Shown here: piece after piece, positions 11,012-23,769 of the stretch
How the letters are laid out: every line of letters starts with the position of its first letter
Position numbering within the stretch: position 1 is the first letter of the stretch
Assembly: GCF_026151205.1 (NCBI RefSeq)
Contig: NC_087082.1
Span: 9,122,901 to 9,186,900, forward strand
From: Bolinopsis microptera
Taxonomy: Eukaryota > Ctenophora > Tentaculata > Lobata > Bolinopsidae
Direction: 5' to 3'
Length of the DNA stretch: 64,000 bases
Notes under the pieces: generated by a model
The model's database searches: none
Seen by the model: the letters and a program-made list of their open reading frames with translations, nothing else
What the model was told of the DNA's origin: nothing
Position numbers and translations under genes: made by a program

Positions 11012-14000
11012 CTACCAATTTCTAGATATGACAGCCGACAGGGCGTGCGTGTACTTCAAAAATTGAACTGACATACCGCAGTACATAAAAGCATACAGGA
11101 ACATGAAAATCTGCAGTAGGACCCCGGAAAATACGGTGAAGTAAGCTGAGGTATAGTGGGTTGACGAGCTGTAAGAACCGCATGGCCCAGTCTTGTATAT
11201 CATCAGATACTTGTCCACTGCGAGAGGGGATTAGTTATCTATTGATTCGGATTCTGTTGGGGTGGAAAACAATATTTTTGTCACGTGATAGTGACTATGG
11301 GTTTTGATCAGTCAAATAAGATTTCAGAAAATGTATGTTTAAATCCTCATCAGTAATCAGTTCTACTGTTTTTAGAATAAAATAATGCACTTCATATTAA
11401 CTTCAGGTCAATATTGTAACCATACTGTGACTATATTGTAATCGTATTGCAATCATTACATATACGTGGTCTTCTTAAACTCGGTGAGTTAAAAAACCAA
11501 CCTGCGTATTTTATGACAAGTAAAAGCATCCCGTAGGCAGTAATTATTGGGCAGATAAGAGAGAATGAAATGACAACGCAGAGGTACGCTTGCAGTTTGG
11601 CGTAGTTGTAGCCGATGTTGAAATCTCTTTTAATTTTCTGAAACATTAAAGATGAAAAGTGAGTTAATGAACAGTTATACTTTCACAAAAATAACCCAGC
11701 ATATATATCTTAATATAATTTTATCATGCCATTAAAGTCTTCTGTCCTCTCCTTTCATTATTCGACTCACTTTGAAAATTTTGAGATATTCTCGTTTAGT
11801 CCGGGCAAAACTTCGCTCCCAAATGTAAATGTAGATTCCTTTAATTTGAAGCAGTTCTATCGATCGACCTGTTGTAAGGTTTCAAATTGATATGCTACGA
11901 TATTAGTAGGGCTAGTCATCGTAGAATACATAGACTCTAAATTAAATCACCCAAATAATTGAAAAATTGTCACATGACCAAGGTAATAATAATAGAGCTT
12001 TGTCTACACTAATTAAGAAGAGTAAAATGTGATACACGAATGATACAATTAGGCTTGTTATCGTACGAAATTTGATTTATATTTGAGATATTAATTTCCT
12101 CCCAAGTTTAACATACCAACAAAAGCGGCTGCGAGAATTAGATTACAAAAGAACGCAGAGTTGTAGACTGAAAAAACGCACTGGAATATGGACCTGAACC
12201 CTTTCCAATCACCTGAGATGAAATTGAATCTTAGCAAAGTCATTGTTAAGCTGATCCACGTCATGACACCAAAATTGATGTATTGTCGACTATATCAAAC
12301 TGAAGAGTAACCGCAAAAAATCTGATTTAGAAAATCACATTCAACCAGTAATATTACTTGAGAAGATCTCTTCGAAGAAATTTGCAATGCTGGTGTCGCC
12401 CACCAGAGGCAGCAGCTCGATAGATATCAGTAAATATACAAACGCTTTCTTTAGCATCCAGTGAAAATAACCTGTTTTGAAAGTTGTTTGTAGTCAGACA
12501 CGTGTAAAAAAACGTTCACAACTCCCAAAGATACCTTTTAAAATGTAACATCCAGTAATTAATCTAGATTGGTATTATAAAACTCAGTATAAATACCACA
12601 CCTGTATTTACCTGATTTTGTTCGATGCTTCTCTAGTTTGCAAGTCCAGTTGACTATTTCAGGTAGAATGTTAGTGAGGAGGATCAAAAGGAGTATCGTG
12701 AAATAAACGTAGTAGAATGTGGACTGAAATAAGATTTATCAAATTTATCTTCCTTTGGATATTTGTGATTTTGATTCGATCGAGTTTATCGGCTGCCTAT
12801 ATTAGTTGACAAGGTAGAGGTTATTTATTACAATACTATATAGACAAGGTAAAGTATCTTTTGCTCACCATATAAAGTCGTATTTGCAGAGATACCGTTA
12901 TAAAGCTTATAATTATAAGCGGCGTGGTGAAGAAAATCACAAACAGGAGAAGAACTGAAAAAACGTGTTTAGCCAATCATTGGATATAATCTGTTCGATA
13001 TTCATCTTTAAAGCCGTAAGGGTAAGAACAAGACTGTTGACCACATTAAAACTAAAACAGTGTTGAAAACATGTGCGGATCGAGGAAGCGCTCATGCGTC
13101 CAACATTAACTCGCGTGATGCGCGCCAATAAGTATTAATTTAGTATCGCGCGTTTTAAAATAAATTTTCTGTAGACCGTTTTACGCCAAACTTTCTGGCT
13201 AAAACGCAAAATCAATTAACTTGATATGACAAATAAGTCATGACTCGACATGCAACTCACTCAAATTGATAACAGCAGCCCGAGTCCACCAAAACCATTT
13301 GGGAGTTGACATGTTGTCCCTGTAAAGTGTTCATTGTTCGATCTAGCTGAAATTTACTCTGAAATCCATCATTTGAAATAATGTACCCATTTTGTCCTAT
13401 TTGCAACTCAAGAAGTCAACTTCAGATTGCATGCTGTCCTATTACATACTGACAGCACCAAAACGATGGTTAAATTTTCAATATTTCTACCGACAAAAAA
13501 GAAAGAAAAAGAAGAACGAACCACATGATGTCATAGTGTATCGGCGCCAATCTTACTTGCCATTTCTGACTTCTGAACTGTTTCTCTTCTTTTATTACTT
13601 TGCATATGTTCACCGGCTTATGGGTATTAATAAACCTGTAGCAGGCACCGATTCATTAATTAGTTGACATAAAGTGTTAAAAGCTTCATCGCATTTAAGA
13701 AATCAGAGCTTTTTTTTCTATGAGTAGCGATTTCGGCTATAATTTCATCATCCAAAGATCTAATACTGTCAAAACTCCGCATGATACACATGCACTGACA
13801 GAAAACCCAGAGTTGAAACGCCTCACCACACCAATTATAGTTAAGATTCACAAACATTTTGCAATTTCCAGGAGAAGTCCACACCACAAAGGCAAAGTTA
13901 CATCGTTTTATAGTTCTAATAGTGTTACGCTCCATTCGTAAAGCCTCGTCACACTCATCTAGTTTACAGGAATAATACTCCAAACCATCCACCTGATGGA

Positions 14001-17000
14001 ATGTGTTATTTACTTGTTGCTTCCTGTCATGGAATGTGGATCTCCAGAATGTACTCAATAGACAATTAGTAATTTGTAAAACTAGATTAACAAATTAATT
14101 ATTTCATTTATATGAATCTGAAGCTGAGCTTGGGGAAAAAGTGAGATATTTAGTGTTAACTGCAAGATACGTCCGCTACTTCCATACGGAACAATGTTCG
14201 GTGCGAGGAAACCTTTACAGGTCGAAATCAAACATAACAAGAAGGGTTTTAAGAGGGTTTTCTAACCTTGTCACCACAACAATAGCCAGTATTGTAGATA
14301 TGTTCACTGTCGGGCTCTTCTACATGTAGATCTTTATATCTTGTGAGCAGACGTTTTACCTCCTCCCTGATAAAATGTCTGTAAGTGAAACAGAAAACGC
14401 AAGAAATTGGGCAGAAAAACAAAGTGTTAGTCGCACATAATAATATGTTGTACGAAAAATAGTGCAAATAAATAAAGGCAACAATATTTATGACATTTAT
14501 TAATTGTTGGATTCTACCTCTGCCTGATAAGACTATAAAGATGACTGACATCGTACCCAAGCTGTATGTCCACAACATTATCCTTCATTTTTATAGTTCT
14601 GTAACACCATTTCAAGATTACAATATAATTTAGCACAGATTAGCAACTAACTAATAAAACCACATAACAAATTAATTTCAATTCATGGAACAAAGGTATC
14701 AATAATCAATATATGGTGCATATAATAAGAAGTAAATTGTTGATATAAGAAGTAAATTCACAGAATTTCTCACTCGAAGTAGTTCCAGAAGTGTTCCTCA
14801 TTCCAGGCGAGGTCCACGTTCCTGACTATAGCCACCTGCTCAGCTTCCACAAGCTTCACTGCTCCCAGCTCCCACGTGTACATCCACACTACAACTGTGA
14901 GGGGGAAATCTGGGTTAAACCTTGGGTATCCACACTACAACTGTGAGGGGGAAATCCGGGTTAAACCTTGGGTATCCACACCACAACTGTGAGGGGGAAA
15001 TCCGGGTTAAACCTTGGGTATCCACACCACAACTGTGAGGGGGAAATCCGGGTAAAACCTTGGGAATCCACACCACAACTGTGAGGGGGAAATCCGGGTT
15101 AAACCTTGGGTATCCACACCACAACTGTGAGGGGGAAATCCGGGTTAAACCTTGGGTATCCACACCACAACTGTGAGAGGGAAATCCGGGTTAAACCTTG
15201 GGTATCCACACCACAACTGTGAGGGGGAAATCCGGGTTAAACCTTGGGTATCCACACCACAACTGTGAGGGGGAAATCCGGGTTAAACCTTGGGTATCTA
15301 CACCACAACTGTGAGGGGGAAATCTGGGTTAAACCTTGAGTATCCACACCACAACTGTGAGGGGGAAATCTGGGTTAAACCTTGGGTATCCACACTACAA
15401 CTGTGAGGGGGAAATCCGGGTTAAACCTTGGGTATCCACACCACAACTGTGAGGGGGAAATCTGGGTTAAACCTTGGGTATCCACACCACAACTGTCAGG
15501 GAGAAATCCGGGTTAAACCTTGGGTATCCACACCACAACTGTGAGGGGAAAATCCGGGTTAAACCTTGGGTATCCACACCACAACTGTGAGGGGGAAATC
15601 CGGGTTAAACCTTGGGTATCCACACCACAACTGTGAGGGGGAAATCCGGGTTAAACCTTGGGTATCCACACCACAACTGTGAGGGAGAAATCCGGGTTAA
15701 ACCTTGGGTATCCACACCACAACTGTGAGGGGGAAATCCGGGTTAAACCTTGGGTATCCACACTACAACTGTGAGGGGGAAATCTGGGTTAAACCTTGGG
15801 TATCCACACCACAACTGTGAGGGGGAAATCTGGGTTAAACCTTGGGTATCCACACCACAACTGTGAGGGGGAAATCTGGGTTAAACCTTGGGTATCGACT
15901 ATCGATATATTCAGTATATCAACTGTTTTATATTCTTACGGGTCAGAGGCAACATATAAGTGCAGTCAAATTTTGTAAATAGTGTGATCCCGCATCTGCC
16001 CATAAATGTTTTATATGCGGAAAATTTGGAGGGAAAAACACCACGTTTAAGCTGAACAATTCGCCAGTGGTATTCTCAGACTGGATTGTTTAACAGCGTA
16101 GTATATTTAACGTTGCATTACACGATTGTTTACTTTTAACACATCAATAACTCACAAGGTTAATTTATCATGTATTACACTGAGTTTCCTGGAAATTCAA
16201 GATTAAAATTCTAGAACGACCCTTATAAAAGCTTGTATAATTATATGTGCAGGATGAATGGGGTTAGTTGAGCTGACGATGAGTGTAATTGAGGCAGGAT
16301 ATTCAATATTGTAATTTTACAATATTGTACTTCAACATTATTATTATTATCCCATATTTTATGGAGGAAGTTTGTTCTATTATATTTTGACCCTAATCAA
16401 GTAATCATATTTATGGGCATATTTTCTTAATTGTACACAGCAATACCAAGTGCACAAATCTTATAGAACGAATATCGGCCTATAGTGTGGAAAAGTGTGG
16501 TATTAGGTCAACAGTGTGACTCCACACCACTGCACTTACATATTGCCTTTGTAACGGGTTTAAGTTTAACTGGTAGAATTTTGAAGAGACTAACTAAACA
16601 AACGGTGTTTGAGCACTTATTACTAATTGAGTACTAATTAGAGTAGGTGAGGGTATTATAACAGACAGGTAGAAGCAAGACGCATACAAATTATGTCCAG
16701 ATATTTGCTACTAGGTCCATTTGACGAACTTATGGAAAGGAAATGGACAAAAAATATTCCGGAAAAACATTGGAGTCGGCTTTGATTTGAAGGCAATTTT
16801 ACCAATTTGCCAACGTTGGCTGATGATCCAGATAGTCTGTGTGTAACTTAAGCTTCATACCTGCAAACGTCCACACTTTGTATTTACCGACTACATGGGG
16901 CTGTGAAATAAGGCGGTAGTTGTTTACATCGCAACATTCCTCGTAACATTCCTCGTAAAATTCCTCGTAACAGTTGTTGCAACAGTTGTCGCAACAGTTG

Positions 17001-20000
17001 TCGCAACAGTTGTCGCAACAGTTGTCGCATGTTTCGGTCTCAGTTTCAGATTAACATCACGAGGAACCGGATACAATATACATTTAATTAACTTTGTAAC
17101 ACTGTCCAGAACTAAGTAAACAATAACTGTAGATTTTTTAAAGATTTTGTTTAAATATTTTTAGGAGAGGCGAATCAGTTTTAAATAATAACTGTTCTCT
17201 CTCAAAACAATTGAATCACTTTATTTGTATGAAAGCAAAATAGTTCTATCCCAACGTCATGCTTTTTTCCCTATAATTTATATGTGTAAAGTGGATATTA
17301 TGTAAAACTTCCTTTTGATAGTTGTTATTTCTATTCAACTGTTAACCGGAAATTTTAGAGAAACAAGATAAAAGGTTTAGCATGCAATTTTGATTTTATT
17401 TGAAGGCAATCAATGCTGCCATAAAAAAGTCCGATTTACAAGAAAAGATCAAAAATCAGATAACTATAGAGAAAATTGTCTCCTGTTCTTTCTGCCACTG
17501 TGACACCCACATTCACGCCTCCATACCCCAAACATCAACATTCTTCTCGCACTGGTCAACTACGAGGCCACCGTCCAGCATCCACATCTCAATCACATCA
17601 CAATCAAAAATGGGATGAGAACAGTCAGCTATCCTATAGCTGAGTCTTTGTCCAGCTGCCATCCAGCCAGCATCTTGATACAGCTTACCAGTGAAGATGT
17701 AGGATGTACAGACTTGTTCCTCCGGACACATGAACCCTTTCTGGGGGGAGGCACACGGGATCCTCCCCTCCGCATACGTTCCATCCTCGAACATTAACTC
17801 CATACACACGTCACAAGTTTCAGCAGATATACCCACGCATGTTAACATTAACAAACATGCTGTTTTTAACATCATAGCCATTGTGGTCCTGGGTCATGTT
17901 ATAAATCGGGTGAAAAAGGAGATTATTTTGAGACAACATCAAAAGTGTCAGACTCATGTAACAAGTAATGTGGGCTGTAGGGAAAATCCTTTCCTGTTTT
18001 AGTTCGTAATGGAAAATTGGTTCGTGAGCTATAAAACTTCGTAATAAATTAATAATGCGTGTAGCTGTTCGAAGTTTACGGAAGGGCTACCAAATGAAAC
18101 ATCAGAATTCAGATACGCAAAATAAAATATCAAACGTACAAAACCTTTTGAAAGATGAACATCAAACGATTCTCTCGAAATTTTATTAACGTTTTACCGA
18201 ATAATTGCAACATATCAATTCGCATTCCCAGTACCTCGGCCTTATCACACTTCTAATCTTAATTCGAAATCTACAAATTTGATTAGGAACCATTCATTAC
18301 TTAACATGAGACGTGACTTCTGAACAAAGAATGGTGAACGTAATTGGCTTATCAGTAATTTCAAGGAAACTGCAAAAACAAGGAACATTGGTGAAATAGG
18401 TCAGTCACCTCATTTTCTAATTTTATATCCCAAATTCTATTTATTTTATTTTTCGGCAATTAAATGGTTTACTTACCAATCAGCTTCGAAGAATGTACCT
18501 GTCATCCTCAATCAAATAAACAGAACGAAACACGCTCGAATACCACAGAAAGGATGAAATAATGATACCATACCCAGTATGAGAAGAAGGTAGAGAGGAG
18601 CCAGGATGTAATGGGCCCAAAGTAAAGACGAGCCCGGATCTAAATTTGTTATACAAAACTTTCCGAACAGCGTCGATTCTGAAAATGTTTATCGATAAAT
18701 GGAAGACAAATTAACTGAAATTACAGTATAAAAGATAGTTGAAATGATAGCTAAGTAAAAAATGTTACCTGCTTCAGCTCTTAATAAAGGGTTATGGCGT
18801 ATACTAGGGTAGCAGATACACTAAAAGTCAGAAACCTCAGGCTAGAAAATCATTAAAATCAGATAATTTAAAATAACAACTTGAAAACAATACTGACCTC
18901 TATCACCAGACAGATTTATAGGTAGAATTATACACAAGCAGCATATTGTTATCACCAGAAGTGTTATCTGTAAATACTCTGAGAGGTGAATGTAGCGCAC
19001 TCCGTCGATACCTTGACTTAGTTCCACTGTGGAATCACTGTTGTGGTGTCAGGTTTTGAGGCTTTAAAGAGGGGTTGATGAAATTCAGTTTAAAGTAAAA
19101 AAATTAGTGCTTTGTATAATTTTTGCAACAGATAACGCTGAATAAGACTGGAAATCTTACAGGTCTGTGGAAACTAATTTAAAGCTATCAAGTATTCTGA
19201 TATAAAATATCAAAGTTTACAATTTAATTATCTACTCAGCTGATTTATTGCAGCAGGTATGCTGTTCAGAATGTAACATAACATTATAGATTATAATATC
19301 TAATATGTAAGAGTGTGTAAGTGTGTATTGAAAGCTTACACACTGGCTAAAGATAGTTTACACTATCCCAACAAGATGAGCAGTGCTGCACAAGTGTATC
19401 ATGATGTAGAATTCAAACTTGCTTTCAGGAATAAATAACATCATGCCTCATACTGTAAAATTAGTATTTTATTGTAAAATGGGCATTTTACTGTCAATTA
19501 ACGGTGCTATAGGTAAGGAGTGAACGCTTATTTGAGATGAAATTAACCTGGTTATCCAAATTTGGTAAATTGCCTTGTACCACACCAACTGTAAAACAAC
19601 CTGTTTACTTTAAACAGTTGAATAAGTTTATAATTCAAACATAAAATAAAACAGATTGACAAAAACTCAGAATCATTGACAAGCGTGAAAAAAAATATGG
19701 CTCACTTCCTAACAAAATAAACAACGTACTTGCTCTTTAGGCTGATTTAGAATGTTTTCATCGTCAGAATCAGTACCATCTGCATCTTGATCTCTGGGCA
19801 AAAGAAGGATTTTATTCATGTCAGGATAAGAATCAATTGTTGAGGTTATCTTATAAATATTGGTTATCTTTATGGAATTGAATCATCATTATTTACAAAT
19901 GCTTCAAAACTTACTGTGTATTGGCTGACAAAGCCTTTTGTTCTTCCTTTCCTAACCAAAATTTCCAAGCTATAAAAGTCGCCAGCAGTATTAACTGTAA

Positions 20001-20385
20001 ATTTCATCATTTTAAAATCTAAAATAATTCAAGAAATATTGTGTCCCATCTTCAAATACCTTATTCGATCACCAATTGAGATCAGCACTTCGATTCTCAA
20101 ATTTCAATATTATGGCTAATTAAATTAATTTTAAAAATTATATAGTTATTCCAAAAACTCACCCCAGCTACAATAATATCAGCTAGCAAGTTTAAAACCA
20201 CTCCTCCATCATTAGGAATGCCACTACATATATAAGACTGATCATGACTTGCCCCATCAGGTTGAGATACAAATGAAGTGGTATCTGTGGGTAAACTTAT
20301 GGATGAAATATAAACGTTGTCTTGATTGTTGGTTCCATTATCATTTGCATTGTTGATTTTTACAATGTAAGACCATACTGTCATG
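11012..20385 (-). CDS. TMEM63: TMEM63/OSCA (CSC1-like) mechanosensitive cation channel, 18 exons
   Basis: Exons in coding order: 20385-20163, 19994-19915, 19793-19730, 19588-19548, 19037-18898, 18678-18574, ~14894-14774, 14378-~14267, ~14081-13852, 13577-13522, 13319-13261, 12954-12869, 12723-12612, 12471-12358, 12212-12117, 11856-11771, 11637-11502, 11217-11012. All have GT/AG borders; phases agree except around the 14267/14081 junction, where a donor 5 bases earlier would fit. Diagnostic peptides match TMEM63: DGVRYIHLSEYLQ, IILPINLSGD, FGKFCITNLDPGSSLLW, KWQVRLAPIHYDIMW, WFWWTRAAVINL, VIFFTTPLIII, ICPIITAYGMLLLVIKY, VDKYLMIYK. The family forms plasma-membrane or endolysosomal channels opened by membrane tension. 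About 688 residues are seen, versus ~800 usual. The N-terminus may have another exon, since an acceptor precedes Met 20384. The last exon ends ISRNW at TAG 11014-11012, and the usual final membrane helix is not found. An ATTAAA signal follows the stop. Confidence 0.9.
14884..15894. repeat. 46-bp minisatellite, about 22 copies, inside a TMEM63 intron
   Basis: Contiguous 46-bp units, each containing CCACAACTGTGAGGGGG and AAATCYGGGTTAAACCTTG, fill this interval with only scattered substitutions. It is head-to-tail with no spacers, so it is not a CRISPR. On the minus (coding) strand of the TMEM63 gene, each unit contains TTTCCCCCTCACAG, a pyrimidine tract plus AG. The left-most unit merges into the acceptor of the exon ending at ~14894. 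Confidence 0.95.
15895..16930. other. TMEM63 intron, no gene seen
   Basis: AT-rich intronic DNA between the minisatellite and the short arrays at 16.93 kb. No conserved exon peptide was found on either strand here. Confidence 0.55.
16931..17030. repeat. Two adjoining short tandem arrays
   Basis: Three ~13-bp units (ACATTCCTCGTA-like) are followed by about five 12-bp units CAACAGTTGTCG (16968-17030). The second unit contains the palindrome CAACAGTTG, so single strands could form short hairpins. The array lies in the long TMEM63 intron. Confidence 0.85.
17513..17881 (-). CDS. Small secreted cysteine-rich protein, Ly6/three-finger-like
   Basis: A single-exon frame of 122 codons with a signal peptide (residues 1-19: hydrophobic TACLLMLTCVGIS, cleavage near SAE). 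The mature part has ten cysteines in an order resembling Ly6/uPAR domains: CDVC at the start, C-PEEQ-VC-TSYIF in the middle, and a final DQCEKN similar to the Ly6 C-terminal CN. There is no hydrophobic tail, so it is probably secreted and not GPI-anchored. It sits on the same strand within the large intron (14895-18573) of the TMEM63 gene. A same-strand nested gene needs its own promoter and must be spliced out of the host transcript. Fold assignment is by cysteine pattern only; it could be another small disulfide-rich fold. Confidence 0.7.
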   Translation of the reverse strand: MAMMLKTACLLMLTCVGISAETCDVCMELMFEDGTYAEGRIPCASPQKGFMCPEEQVCTSYIFTGKLYQDAGWMAAGQRLSYRIADCSHPIFDCDVIEMWMLDGGLVVDQCEKNVDVWGMEA

Positions 20386-20775
20386 CTGTCAAGAAAAATA
20401 ATGATCATTAGTAATTGTTTTTAATGTCCCGTTAGACATACAAATTTTAATTGAGTTAAATAATTTCTTTATTAAACAAATTTTTAATTCTGTTCTTTAT
20501 TTACAATCAAATAATATAATCAAAATCAAAAGCTCCCGTGCCGATAGTTTTAAAAAGAAAAATAGTCACAATTGATTTTTATTTTGTGTTATTACACCAC
20601 AAGATAAGCTACCTAGGCCAGGGGTTTTACCAAATAATTATAGAATAATGCAATGGATAAAGTAGTATAACAACATGTTTTATAAAATTGATTTGAATTT
20701 TGGTATATTCTTAATTCGAGCAGGCAAATGGTTAAAATCATTGATAGTCACTATCTTTATGCAATATACCATTAA

Positions 20776-22785
20776 GGGGGGGGGGGGGGGGGTTCACCCT
20801 GATTTTTTTGTGAAACTTGGTTTCGAGATAGCAGTTGACCAACAAACTAGGACCGGTGACCGAACTTTTGAGGGGGTCCCCGACCCCAACCGCCAAACGG
20901 TGCTCGCGGGGCAGCCACACCCATATTTGGTTCAAATTAGGCCCTATTTAGCCAAATACCCTGGACATGCCCAAAACTCAGATTTTATGTGCTCTTCTTG
21001 TAGCTAGTGGTCCCCTGAACAAGTATATGAATTTTCATCAACATTGGGCAAAAAATGACTGTGTTATGAGCCAAAAACCATATGACCATATTTGGGCATA
21101 CGCACCAAATTTGATCGATTTTGGCCCATAAATTGGTCAAATATCAATATTTTTGAATTGAACCAACTTTATATGAAAGGTAAGCTTATACTACACATTC
21201 TCTATGATTATCAGCTCAGTATCTACCTAACTGTGGATTCTGTGTTCAAATAATCACAAAAAATGAACTAAATCGTCCATATCTCAGTTCGCGATATTTG
21301 CAAAACTGATTTCGCTCAAAACAATAGAACTGAATAGGGTTTCAATATTCTTACATAAAATTTTCAGAATCAACGTAGAATCGCATTTCGTCCTTATCTC
21401 TTGTATTGAAATTTTGAGTTAGGCCTTTAAAAAAATTTGGCGGCCAAATTCTGAATAATGCCTGGCAAATTTTGGAATTTGGCCGCCAAATTTTTTTAAA
21501 GGTCTAACTCAAAATTTCAATACAAGAAATAAGGTCGAAATGCGATTCTACGTTGATTCTGAAAATTTCATGTAAAAATATTGAAACCCTATTGAGTTCT
21601 ATTATATTGTTTTGAGCGAAATCAGTTTTGCAAATATCGCGAACTGAGATATGGACGATTTAGTTCATTTTTTGTGATTATTTGAACACAGAATCCACAG
21701 TTAGGTAGATACTGAGCTGATAATCATAGAGAATGTGTAGTATAAGCTTACCTTTCATATAAAGTTGGTTTCATACAAAAATATTGATATTTGACCAATT
21801 TATGGGCCAAAATCGATCAAATTTGGTGCGTATGCCCAAATATGATCATATGGTTTTTGGCTCATAACTCAGTCATTTTTTGCCCAATGTTGATGAAAAT
21901 TCATATACTTGTTCAGGGGACCACTAGCTACAAGTAGAGCACATAAAATCTGGGTTTTGGGCATGTTCAGGGTATTTGGCTAAATTGGGCCTAATTTGAA
22001 CCAAATATGGGCGTGGCTGCCCCGCGGGCACCAGTTTGGCGGTTGGGGTCGGGGACCCCCTCAAAAGTTTGGTCACCGGTCCTAGTTTGTTGGTCAACCA
22101 AATTCTGAATAATGCCTGGCAAATTTTGGAATTTGGCCGCCAAATTTTTTAAAGGTCTAACTCAAAATTTCAATACAAGAAATAAGGTCGAAATGCGATT
22201 CTACGTTGATTCTGAAAATTTCATGTAAAAATATTGAAACCCTATTGAGTTCTATTGTTTTGAGCGAAATCAGTTTTGCAAATATCGCGAACTGAGATAT
22301 GGACGATTTAGTTCATTTTTTGTGATTATTTGAACACAGAATCCACAGTTAGGTAGATACTGAGCTGATAATCATAGAGAATGTGTAGTATAAGCTTACC
22401 TTTCATATAAAGTTGGTTTCATACAAAAATATTGATATTTGACCAATTTATGGGCCAAAATCGATCAAATTTGGTGCGTATGCCCAAATATGATCATATG
22501 GTTTTTGGCTCATAACTCAGTCATTTTTTGCCCAATGTTGATGAAAATTCATATACTTGTTCAGGGGACCACTAGCTACAAGTAGAGCACATAAAATCTG
22601 GGTTTTGGGCATGTTCAGGGTATTTGGCTAAATTGGGCCTAATTTGAACCAAATATGGGCGTGGCTGCCCCGCGGGCACCGTTTGGCAGGTTGGGGTCGG
22701 GGACCCCCTCAAAAGTTTGGTCACCGGTCCTAGTTTGTTGGTCAACTGCTATCTCGAAACCAAGTTTTACAAAAAAATTAGGGTG

Positions 22786-22822
<37 letters not shown>
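20776..22822. mobile_element. Large foldback (inverted-repeat) element with G/C-tract ends and a duplicated right arm
   Basis: A ~670-bp left arm (20776-21448) starts with 17 G then TTCACCCT. It is followed by a ~29-bp spacer and a reverse-complement arm (~21478-22098). Then the spacer plus right arm is repeated (~22099-22822), ending AGGGTGAA followed by 35 C. The central motif GGCGGCCAAATT / AATTTGGCCGCC marks the hairpin turn. The first right arm lacks the outer ~70 bp, and only the second reaches the C tract. No coding sequence and no clear target duplication were seen. It looks like a non-autonomous foldback-type DNA element or amplified palindrome. Confidence 0.88.
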
Positions 22823-23344
22823 TTTGCAGTAGCTTCTTTCGCTCACATGTACACATACATACTAATTACTTATTTTATAGATTAAACATATTCTTAACTA
22901 CAAGTTGTGAATTTGTCCAATCACCAGTCATACTAGTTCCAAAGTATTATTATTCCTTAGTTTTCAGTGTAAAATTATGACTAGTTGCAAGGATAAGGAC
23001 CAGAGTGCCTATACAGCTTTCTTGAGCCCCTTTGGACCACTAGTTCAGGTATAATATTAGGTTGGTCTCTAAATTAATCATATTTTATAGATAATTACTT
23101 AAAGAAAATTTATGAGACCATTGGGTCACTCAGATATCAGCGGAGGGAGGGGTTTTGTTTCTCTAATTCATAGTTATCTCATGACTTTGACGAGATTGTG
23201 TCATATCAAGCCTAATTTGTAAAATTTGCGTACAATCAGTTATTTCAAATGTAAATTGGACAAACTTGATATATTTAAAAGACACTACAGGTGAAGAAGC
23301 TAAGTGTTGCATGATAAATTGTCCACAACTATAACCTACGTACA

Positions 23345-23412
23345 GAGAATATGTAGTTTAAGCTTACCTTTCATATAAAGTAAGTCTCATTCAAAAATAT
23401 TGATATTTGAGA
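23345..23412. repeat. Solo remnant of the foldback arm
   Basis: It shares TTAAGCTTACCTTTCATATA-like sequence and the following AAAATATTGATATTTGA with the right arm of the foldback at 20.8-22.8 kb, with several substitutions. This indicates an interspersed family, not a single local palindrome. Confidence 0.7.
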
Positions 23413-23769
23413 TTCTAACTAATATTTGTGTGAGATTGTTTATTGATAAAGTTGAAAATTTACATTGAATATGAATTAGCAGCCCCTCCTTACCCCAGCC
23501 CCTTCCCCATCATTGCACATTCACTCCATTTTACATCTCATCCAACACATTTGACGTTTCAGTATACTTTATTCATTTTCAATTGACTTTATAACTCATT
23601 AACTAGCCTTAAATCTACTGGTGATTCCTGCTAAGCTTAACGTGATCACTGATAAATTTATGTTACTCATCTCACTGCCGCCTAGCTTGTTTCAGGTTTA
23701 CTGGTCTGGTTCGATGGGTCTGACCCTGGCCGCCTCCGCTCACCCCTGTACTCCGCATCCATTATCACC

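Noticed and set aside
14884-15894. CRISPR-like regular repeat array
   Set aside because: Units are contiguous 46-bp copies with no unique spacers, in an animal intron; it is a minisatellite.
14915-15978. Open frames inside the 46-bp minisatellite
   Set aside because: They only translate the repeat; the 46-bp period rotates the frame and gives repeated nonsense peptides.
18478-18499. 22-bp candidate TMEM63 microexon
   Set aside because: It has AG and GT borders, but inclusion would break the phase between the exons at 18574-18678 and 14774-14894, which join correctly without it.
22717-22980. Proline-rich ORF at the end of the foldback
   Set aside because: It is translation of the C tract and arm of the inverted repeat.
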